Below, in pieces: positions 38,201 to 46,900 of a stretch of DNA of 64,000 nucleotides. The number at the start of each line of letters is the position of its first letter. Position 1 is the first letter of the stretch. Location of the stretch: positions 20,590,592 to 20,654,591 of the forward strand of contig JAMKCF010000007.1 in assembly GCA_023634235.1 (NCBI GenBank), written 5' to 3'. This DNA comes from Pisaster brevispinus (lineage: Eukaryota; Echinodermata; Asteroidea; Forcipulatida; Asteriidae). The notes beneath the pieces are model-generated. The model made no database searches. It saw only the letters and a program-made list of their open reading frames with translations, and was not told where the DNA came from. Position numbers and translations under genes: made by a program.

Positions 38201-41200
38201 CATGATCTCAACACATTCACAAATCGGCCAGACATTGCTAGGGTTAATCACAATATTTGATTGCAATTCAAAGCACTTCCACTTTTCCATTCCAACTACT
38301 TATAGGATGCTTTTTACAATTCTGATTAAAGTTTCAGGCATCTGATCATTCTTTTGATGAACTACATAAATCCTCCATTATCCTCAACACCCACATGTTA
38401 GGACTTTGTCAAGGCTGGTTTGCCTGCAGCTGGCCCCAAGCTACCAATGGGTAGTTAGGAGGTACTGGACCATACCTTTCAAAATCAGACAATTCTTTTT
38501 AGAAGGATTTTGGAGGATATGGGATGTTCATGTTAAAGAGAGAAAAGCATTTTGAAGAACTTATAAGCTGATGACTGTACCTTAGCATTTGCATATCCCA
38601 GCTTGATGGTGATATTCCTGATCAGCTCGTTCTTAAAGCGGACAGTCTGAACTCCAGAGATGGCTTTCACCACAGTGGACTTTCCATGAGCCACATGACC
38701 AATAGTTCCTACAGTTAAAGAATGAGTGAATTAATCCATGACAGATTCATCACACAGCAGATCAAAACATCACAATGATAAGACCTTGAAAGCAATTTCA
38801 ACCACAGAAGTTTTGTATTTATTGACTCCCTACACAGATGTCACACGTTGTTACTGTTTGTCCAGTCTGCCATTTTGGCAGTAAAGATATGGTCTACAAA
38901 CAAGTGAACTGGACCCACTCTCCAAACCACTGATAAAGCAGTGAATAAGACATCATTCAAACACGTCACTCAAAATGCGTACAGCACAGTAACACACATC
39001 GTCTTTAGTCAAGGCGCACCGCGGCACCCCAGCCCAGATATCACGAACGAAAAAAGACTAGCGCGAGCGGCGAAGCCGCGAAGCGCCTTTACCAACTCGT
39101 TTTTGGACTTTATGTTTTTCTTTACTTTTTGCTACCGATTTTGGTGGGAGAAATGTAATGCATAATGCATTAGCGTGATGAGTTGTTGGCCAATAAGAAG
39201 ACACAATTACTTGCATGACAGTGTGCTACGAAGTATACATGAATTCTCGTTTCCATTTACATGTTTTTAGTTGATGACGTGTTAAGTAAAAGTTTTAAAA
39301 ATGCAAATAAAATTTAGTTTTGTCAAATTATCCTTATTTATGTTACCGATTGTCAAACTAAAATAAATATTTGCCAGACAGCATTACCCATCTGTATAAT
39401 AGAGGAGTCCAACATCTAGTTGCCGGTGATTGGGTACAAGAAATTGCATATATAAATATTTCATGATCATGAATAATTGATTAGCTGAACGAGTTGGTAA
39501 AGGCGCTTCGCGGCTTCGCCGCTCGCGCTAGTCTTTTTTTGTGCGTGATACCTGGGCTGGGGTGCCGCAGTGCGCCTTGACTAAAGGCTATAACACACAG
39601 GGAATCAGACTCCCAAAATGGCACACTCATGATTGATTGTGGTGATGACCTCAGGTGTTTTTGTATGATTTTGAACCTGAAAACATCAATTTGGAACACA
39701 GAAAACTTGTACACGAGTACAATTAAATGCCTGGTATTTCATCTTTTACATATTGATAAACCAGAAAGTGTTTTTCAAGCAATTTTTTGTTATTTGGGCA
39801 ATTTTTGGAGGGGGATGTGCAGAAAATCATAGCAAATCACAGAATCAAGGGGGACACATGTACGTTTGCTTGGGGAGCTAGTAGGGCCGTCAAAGTCAAA
39901 ATTCCAAAAAGAGGAGTACAGGGCCCCAGTTACTAGGTTCATTTGTTTCTGTACAATTTGACCGAGTGCATTCGTTTTTGAACACATGAACAGGGAAATA
40001 AAAAAAAATTCCAATGTCCAACCGTAATTTTACAATCATAACGTTACCTTGACAAGACAAGTCAAATTAACATTTAACAATATACTTTTTACTAACCTAT
40101 GTTGATTGTGGCTTGTCGACTTATGACTTCTGGGGACAGTGGATTTAAGGTAGATGCATCCTACAGAACAAAAGAGATAATTATCATTAAGAACAAGTTT
40201 TGAATTATAAAGAACACGTTTTGAATTGTAACAACCCAACTTAAAAACAGTTCATATCACACAAGAAGCCACATAAACAGACAAAGAAAAACAAGCCAGT
40301 CACACTCAAGAAAAGGCAGGAGTGTAACTACATGTACATGTTCAGACATTTGAGTGCCGTCCCTAAAATTTGTAGTTCCAGTCAAGTATGCACAATGCAT
40401 GCCAAACATGAACCTTTTTTCCATCCAGTGACACAAGTTTTAAGTGTGCAATAAATTAGCTTCCCAGAGTTTTAAATAAATACAGGTATGATTACCTTAT
40501 AACCATTATTACCAAAGTATCAATGCAATCACGCAGGTTCAGGATGCAACATTAAGAAAATTTGCTGGCTGCCTCAGGGCAACCAACAACTCAAAATTAG
40601 GTTGAGTCTCGCAGGGGTAGTCAAATTGGCAAATACTTCGATAAACATGACCATGGGGAGTATCGGCCAGTCTATGTTACGGCATCATGTCATACCCGCG
40701 GTTTGAAATTTATTCAGAAAAATAAGGTCATTAAAGATCAGGGAAAAAGGGCAGCAATGAGCGGTAAATACTTTTAAAAAGGAAACTTTAGTCCTCACAC
40801 TGTTACCCCTGCTGCAGCATAATGGTATCTTCCAAGAACAATCAAAGGCAACATGGTGAACAACTAGTTTTATTACTTGGTGGGAAAGAATGTGTTTTTC
40901 TTCAGTTAATAATTCAGATTGAAGGTGATATGGATATTTATGTTCTAACGTGGTTTTTCATTGCATTTAAAACTTCTTGTCAGTAGTTGTCAGTAGTTGT
41001 CATCAGTTGTCGTCTTTTAGTGCAATCGATTGTGTGCTAGTGAGACTGCACTATTCTGCCCAGGCCTTATTATTGGATTGTTTCCATTTTTGGATAGACA
41101 TAGCTCAGAAATTGAATGGCTAACCTCCCATAAAATAACCGAATGAAATGAAAAAAGAAGAACTCATTTATCAGTGTCATGTCTTTTCCAAATATTTTGT

Positions 41201-42505
41201 ATTTAATTCCAAGAGACTGAGAGAAGACTAACCCAATAAACGCTGATGTTTCAACGAGTGATTCTCAGCTCATAGATTCTTCATAAAATTACACTAAATA
41301 TAGTAAAATGAGCTTGCACAAAATCGTTTTAATGGGTGGGTGTCTGGTCACTTCGTACCTTGACCACTTTGTTACCTGGACACTTTATACCTTTTACAAG
41401 GTACGAAGTGACTTTGGACGCTTTGTACCCTGGACACTTTGTACCGTTTACAAGACACTTCGTTTCTTCTAACAAGACACTTCATACCTCGTACCGATTT
41501 TTTATTTCTGCCTCGTTTCGAGTGGGTCACGCTGCCAAGGTCTCGTTAAATGACCTGTGTGACTACCCTCAACTTGTTCACATCAGAATTGAGCGCCACA
41601 AACTAACAATTTGTTTGCCTCGAGTTCGAGTCACTTGAGCCCCCAATATACAGATAATGACCTGTGTGACTACCCTCAACTCGATCACATCAGAATTGAG
41701 CGCCACAAACTAACAATTTTTTTGCCTCGAGTTTGAGTCACTTGGGCCCCCAATATACAGATAATGACCTGTGTGACTACCCTAGGTAAGAGTTTAAAGA
41801 CTAAGATTAAGAAGTGACTCAGCTGACGGTATGATGTGACCAACTTGCCAAGGAGGGAAGTGACCCGAACATGCCAAAGGTCACGGTGTGAAGTGGCCAA
41901 GGTAAGAAGTAACTGATATCCGTTTTAATGTACTCTCAACAATTTGTTGGGCAACTGTAACTCATAACTGAAATATTTTTTTTCTAATGAGTGAAAACAA
42001 CTGGCAACTGGGTGGGGGAAAAGTTCGGCAAAAAAACGCAAGTTTCTATTAATTTGTATTATTAAAAATATTTTAAAAAGATCATCACACTTCCTGATGC
42101 TATACGTGGGGGGCTAGGGCCAAGAAGCAGAAGGGAGTCCAGCGCATTGGCATTAGTCATGGGGCTCGACAAAAACTTCCTTTGCTCGATGCTACAAAAA
42201 TACAGCCTACACATATAACACTATTCCACTAACAATAACATACAGTACCACAGACTGACTGACACAGGCCGTACAGCAGCTGGCAAGTCGGCAACAGACC
42301 GAACGAAGAACAGATTCCATTTGGAAGGATAAGAATCCACAACATGAAAACAAAGTACACAACCATTACAGTTCATAACCTTCCAACATCTAAACAAGCA
42401 TCATATAAAATTGTAAAACACCCAAACAACAAGTAAACTTACAAGATTTTCTAAATCTTGTTTCGCCAGATGCGGGTTCGGGTTCAGCATGGGTTCGGTC
42501 GCCAT
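20269..42505 (-). CDS. EIF2S3: Eukaryotic translation initiation factor 2 subunit gamma, 12 exons, complete
   Basis: Coding exons in transcript order: 42505-42443, 40160-40097, 38708-38581, 37556-37435, 36124-36030, 35323-35165, 34309-34175, 33010-32916, 32796-32652, 32540-32371, 30613-30441, 20326-20269 (TGA). The sum is 1407 nt, 468 aa, close to other animal eIF2-gamma. The protein is the GTP-binding core of the eIF2 ternary complex that carries initiator Met-tRNA to the 40S subunit. Seen: G1 [10 protein letters not shown]3 DCPGHD, G4 NKID, G5 ISAQ, and a zinc-binding insertion in the exon at 37.5 kb with cysteines in [11 protein letters not shown] and CDRQGC. Domains II and III follow ([46 protein letters not shown]). 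The last exon adds only [18 protein letters not shown]. It lies beyond a 10,114-base intron (20327-30440) filled with satellite. Reading through that intron's donor would add only YVK before a stop. The start ATG sits in AAGATGG context. Confidence 0.97.
21476..24110. repeat. Higher-order repeat of 9 monomers (about 945 bp) in the satellite
   Basis: A marked variant monomer (GTGATTTCGGATCATTTT, then TTTCTTGGCC, with a longer A run before GGGGCC) recurs at about 21476, 22420 and 23365. The spacings are 944 and 945 bases, or 9 x 105. The following monomer, which has a T run directly after GGACCA, recurs with it. This indicates duplication in blocks of nine monomers. Confidence 0.8.
24187..29270. 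repeat. Higher-order repeat of 15/12/15 monomers in the satellite
   Basis: A 366-base segment with several private variants is repeated at 24187, 25764, 27025 and 28601. The private variants are GGGGTTACACTTG, the GAGTCAGGAC change, an extra A in the following A run, and GATTTCACACC. The spacings are 1577, 1261 and 1576 bases, that is 15, 12 and 15 monomers. The 12-monomer block lacks the units carrying GAGCATTTCAGAT, which are present at about 24.94, 27.78 and 29.35 kb. Confidence 0.85.
30750..31110. repeat. Degenerate tandem repeat of about 132 bp in EIF2S3 intron 10
   Basis: CTCACCAC.GTGACCTTGA.. and CCAAGGGCAACC recur about every 131-132 bases (the latter at 30835, 30967 and 31098). Roughly 2.7 diverged copies. 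The last copy has TGACCTTTGACC. Confidence 0.65.
31879..32293 (+). mobile_element. tRNA-Leu-derived SINE, near complete, in EIF2S3 intron 10
   Basis: The head reads as a class II tRNA. It has an A box in TGGCCGAGCGG, an anticodon stem CCGGA/TCTGG around loop CTCAAGC (anticodon CAA, Leu), a long variable arm, and a B box in GGGTTCGAGTCCC. The acceptor pairing is poor, so this is a SINE head rather than a tRNA gene. The body follows (GTGTCCTTAAGCAAGACACT, GGATGGGATGTAAAGCCG), ending in an AATAAAATAAATAA tail. It lies antisense to EIF2S3. No clear target duplication was found. Confidence 0.8.
33270..33640 (+). mobile_element. SINE fragment split by a MITE in EIF2S3 intron 7
   Basis: GGTCTTGACAAATGTGTCC (33282-33300) followed after the insertion by GCAAGACACTTAC (33615-33627) rebuilds the SINE body seen at 31.97 kb, where the two parts are contiguous around TTAA. 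Flanking SINE sequence is short and worn. Confidence 0.7.
33305..33610. mobile_element. TTAA-flanked MITE (piggyBac-like), 306 bp
   Basis: TTAA at 33301-33304 and again at 33611-33614. The intact SINE has a single TTAA at this point, so this is a clean target duplication. The ends are inverted repeats (AGGGAAGGTATAAGTTTGGT against AGGCAAAGTATACCTTTGGT on the other strand, 16 of 20 identical). No coding capacity. TTAA duplication is the signature of piggyBac-type transposition, so it is probably a non-autonomous member. Confidence 0.85.
36577..36751. repeat. Inverted-repeat element in EIF2S3 intron 4
   Basis: GTAGCACCTTATAAGGAATA and on through GACTGTGCAAGTCTCGCGCG form a left arm of about 50 bases. 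The right arm (to 36751) is the inverted copy with a 4-base deletion and a few changes. The centre contains GGGACCACAGTGGTCCC, itself a perfect palindrome. Confidence 0.75.
37075..37232 (-). mobile_element. Second, 3'-truncated copy of the tRNA-Leu SINE in EIF2S3 intron 4
   Basis: The reverse complement matches the 31.9-kb SINE through the tRNA-like head (GACTCAAGCTCTGGTGTTTC, GGGTTCGAGTCCCGG) and the first body block (GTGTCCTTAAGCAAGACACT, then ATTATTGCTCCGTCC). It then stops, so the 3' tail is missing. Orientation is sense with EIF2S3. Confidence 0.8.
39004..39585. repeat. Element with about 98-bp terminal inverted repeats in EIF2S3 intron 2
   Basis: Arm 39004-39101 (TTTAGTCAAGGCGCACCGCG ... 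ACCAACTCGTT) and arm 39488-39585 are inverted copies with only a few differences, separated by about 386 AT-rich bases. The arms are GC-rich and differ sharply from the surroundings. The interior has no open frame of note. It is likely a MITE or solo-end derivative; target duplication not resolved. Confidence 0.8.
41549..41785. repeat. 107-bp tandem duplication (about 2.2 copies) in EIF2S3 intron 1
   Basis: AATGACCTGTGTGACTACCC starts at 41549, 41656 and 41763. The first two units are complete and about 95 percent alike; the third stops after about 20 bases. Just upstream (41340-41500) is a run of short CACTTCGTACC / GACACTTTGTACC motifs. Confidence 0.85.
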
Positions 42506-43942
42506 CTTGACTGATGAAATACCAAGCTCGTTCACAAAATTGTAAATTCTAGAGCAAACAATTAAACAAGTTTAATAATAAATGATTTTAAAAAGGAATG
42601 TTAAAAATAAAAATACACAAAAGCATTTTTTTCTAACATATAATTGTAACAGTTTAATTTATTCAGCTTTTTATTTTTGTATTCTGTTACTAGGTAGTAT
42701 GAACCTTATGTTATAGCGTTGGTTAACTTAGATGGGGCGGGGCGACTGTCGATCATGCGGGGGATGTCAACGTAAATGAACTGGAACGTACCTCTACATC
42801 TACACATTCTGCTACTTGTCAAAGCCTGTTCATTGTCTAAGTTTTAAAACAGATGAGTGCAAAGGGAGAGTGGTGGGGAGGGGGTATATATCTTTAACAT
42901 GAAGTTAAAACGGGAACATTTTCAAGTGGCTCTCAGCCATGGTGTGGCCACGGGTTACTTTGAATTGTGGGCCGGCCATAAAGACGGCGGCATGTGGGTT
43001 TGTTGTTTCAGTAGACTTAGAACACACATTCTAATTTCTGGGTCAATTGCCAACACTCATTTAAGCATAGTAATGTAAAATGTATCTTTTATCATTTTTT
43101 TAAAATGCAAAACTGAAAATTGTATTTTATTTACATAGGCCACCCAATTTTGGGGGATAATGTTGGTGTTATGTGCTTTTATGCGGGCACCTATGTGAGT
43201 CCAGTGGATTCAACTGAATGTCACCCATGCATCTTAAATAACAAATAAATAAATATAATCAATATTTCAATGCCTAACCATCAGACAGCCGTTAAACTAA
43301 ATTTATACCATGCCCGATGATGGGGCAGATGGTACCCCCTTTTACTTTAACACGCCATCCATTTTCCTCTTGTACAGAAGACCCCCCCCCCCCAAATCCT
43401 CAAAAGAATTCCTGAGATTCCAAGCACACAATGAAGACACAATATGGGGGTACACCATGCCCCCCCCCCACCCCACACCGAGCACAACATGTATTCGAAA
43501 CAGTGACAATCCCTTTCCCACCCAATCCCACATGCCTCCATGTGCAGTGATACGGCGACATACACGAACTTGCTTGCGATTACATCAAACGGTCTCTCGT
43601 CTGCTCGTCGAGAGAGGACTTCGCACCGATGATTTCTAAACGAGTTAGTGAAAATCGGCGGGAAAAACCACCGGTCTAAACAACCTACACTAAAAAAGAT
43701 TAATGGTCTTCGCTCCAGCAAAATAGAACTACAAATCTGTAAATAAATGACACATCGACCGAATAGCTACTGGTATACCAGCAGTAATTGAGAATCAATG
43801 CATTGCGTTATGTGGCAATCTTTCTTTCGATCAACATTGCTTTCATTTGTATTTACGAGGTCAACTTGATCAAACCTACATTTTTCGGAAAATCCAACTG
43901 CATTTAACACTTTTGCTTAAAAACAAGTTTTCTATTGAAGAA
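42506..43942. other. Divergent promoter region between EIF2S3 and the caspase
   Basis: About 1.4 kb separates the two start codons and should contain both 5' UTRs and promoters. No TATA box or CpG-dense stretch stands out. It contains the C-run repeat at 43305-43470. A 73-codon open frame at 42857-43078 has no recognisable motif. Confidence 0.5.
43305..43470. repeat. Dispersed repeat, copy 2 (C-run rich)
   Basis: Same ordered blocks as 1765-1925, including ATTTTCCTCTTGTACA and CCAAGCACACAATGA. It lies between the divergent starts of EIF2S3 and the caspase, so it could be within promoter sequence. Confidence 0.55.
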
Positions 43943-46900
43943 ATGACTGATTTTTCTCCAGAGAGCGGGACTAGTGTTGAGGAAACTGCCGGGAAGGGAT
44001 CGAGCACAGGTAAGAATGAAGCGTTTGCAACAGTTTTTTTTATATTCTAAGTAATAATTGTTGTCACGACGGGCATGACTTTACATTCACTATTTACGTC
44101 TAGTCTGTCAAATTAAATCATTAAACTTCAGCTTCACAAGATGCTTATTTAACGTCATACCTTCGTAAGCTCAGCTCAAAGGGCAAATTTTGTGTAACTA
44201 TAAAATGGTTATGTCGAAATTTTTCTGTAACCTCTATGTATTTTTGGCAGGAAACATAGCAGGGATAAGATTTGACGACTGTAAAATTTGCTTAAAATGG
44301 CTTCCAGGCCTGAGTTCCCCCTATTCTAGACACAGGACCCCTCGATTATAAAATTCAGGAGATTTACACACTATATTGTACATTACAAAAAATACAAAAG
44401 CTACAGGTTTGGACACATCGACTATTTCGTTCTCCCTTTGGTGACTGCTTTACGTCTTTCAGTGTCTTTCAAGACAATTTGAAGTTTCAAGGTTTTGAGA
44501 AAATCCTGAAATCAGGAAAAATGCTAAGAAATCTCATGTCTGACATAAGGTCCGCATAGCAAAGGAAATTAACCCAGCTAAGCATGGAATAAATCCACCG
44601 TTTTTGAACGTTCTGAGGGAGGGATACACAACTTAAATCTGCTCTTAGAATCAACTCTGCCCGCGGTGCATTTTACCTATTTTATGTTTTTGACATTCGA
44701 ATTTCTCAGTTCAAACATTTTTTTGTCAGAGCACGAGTCTACAATGCAGCAAAATGTCATGCGAAAACAATCTCATTCAGGATCGATGCGCATGAGTATT
44801 GAATTTCTTTACTATGAGTTCTCCTCCGGTTCTTTATCGCATTTTTATTACACATCTGGACAGTTTTACTTAAAAACATGTAAATAATAATCTTACAACA
44901 ATATGAACAGGCATATCACTGTCTTATCACGCGGCGATTACAGAATAAAGTCCAACATATGGCTTAGTATTAAATTATTAATATCACATTTTCTCAAGTG
45001 AAAAATGACCCGTAGGATTTTGTAGAAGAACGATCGATAAAATACGCTGCGGTCATAATCTGATGTATTATAATTCATAATTTTTGGTCTAAGAAAGGCA
45101 ATAATGGTGGCTGTTCAAGGTTTCTGCAAGACTTCATGGTTGTTTGATCTAAAAGAGTTTCTCAATATAGTAGATTACCTGCATGAGAAAGGAAATGTTA
45201 ACATTTTTTGTTGTTGCTTTTGACACATTTACAGTGACACTGTCATCTATTACACCAAACGTGACACACTAAAAAGAACTGCACACGACGCGTAGCGAAA
45301 CAAACACTATGGTTTGAGATGCGAATTTTTGCCGGTTAGCTTTTATATAGGTTAAGCACAAAGGGCCTAATTTAGGTATTTCCCTTTTCGTTTTTCAAGA
45401 CATAGACACCAACAAAAATGGACCAATTCTTGACGGGGCAGACTCAAATGATGACATGATCACGTCAGATGATACGTACGAGGGATACGCTAAGAAACTT
45501 AAATCAGTCAGGTAAATATGTTTATTAATATGCCTATAATTACCGGTATACAATACAAAATTACAGTTACGCTACACACGAGTACTGTCCTTGTTCATTG
45601 TTGTATCCACCTATTTAACTTTTTGTAAACGATATTTCTTTCAGAAAACTCGTTTCAAAACTTCACTTGAAGCCATCTTCAAAACCAAAGATGCCACCAC
45701 CTACACATCTCACTGCAAATAATGATAAGAGTATAGAGGACAATGCAGAAGCGACACAACCTGCCCTGTCTACGTCACTGTTGGCTGACTACCGCTACGA
45801 TATGACGCACCGCCAACGCGGGAGGGCGGTATTGATAAATAACGAGAATTTCAAAGAGTGCGCTGGTATGCCGAGCCGTCCCAATCCAGCAATCGATGTA
45901 GACCCACTAAGCAGCATTTTAAAGGACTTGGGGTTTTCAGTTCAGACTTTCGAGGACCTTACGTGTGGGAGGATAAGACATTTAATGCACCTGCGTGAGT
46001 TGAGCTTCATTTTAAAAGTTAAATTCAGATCATGTAAACGCACAAGGCGAGCGTCTTATAAAAAGGCCGATTTCACAAAGAGTTGACATTGATCTTAATG
46101 TGTACCAATATTAACTGCTAAGCAAAGTGTGATGTCACAGTACAAATCACTATGGTAATACTGACAACTCATCTGAATCTTAGTGCTTTTGTGAAGTCCA
46201 GCCCACAGGTTGGAAGGATGAAGTGTCTCTCATTCAAAATGGGAGACATTTTCATTCAAATTGGAAACATACTATAGGTTTTCTAGCTCGGTCAATTTCG
46301 GCAAATGAACAGCCAATTTAACCACTGCACCATTATATTTCGTGCGAAATCGAATGTTACTGAAAAGGGTCATTCAATTTCGTTTTATGACTTCAAATGT
46401 ACTGTTGCGTCATTCAATTTAACAAAATAATCATTCATTTAACAATTCAACAAAGCAGCATTCAAATTCGCAGGGGCTTTTTGAGGCCCGTGTTTAGTCA
46501 TTCAAATTCATTTTTGGGCAGTCATTTCTGGAATTTGTGCAATCTTAAAAACGCTTTGTTAAACTTTTGTTTCCTTAAGAATGTTGAAGGCATAAATACG
46601 GTTCACTTATTGGCACTTGAGTCACTTTGCCGATGTACTTCGAAGACGAGCTTTCGCTACAGTTTTACACGCATATTTCTAGAAATGGCAGCTCGTAGTC
46701 GCTACGCTAGAGTGGCCCAGGTAGATAGAGAAAGGTTGATTGAGGCCTTCAAGGGAAACGAGCAAGACTACCTTGAGCTTGCGGTCAATTTGAACATCAA
46801 CACGTCCACAGCAAGATCAATTGTTGCAACATATTTGAGGACTCGAAGGCGAGAGACGCTGGCAAGAGGAGGAGCAACCTACAGCAAGATGGATGATGAC

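Noticed and set aside
46397..46684. N-terminal extension of the transposase before ATG 46685
   Set aside because: This stretch is made of the element's subterminal CATTCAA-type repeats and has no domain character.
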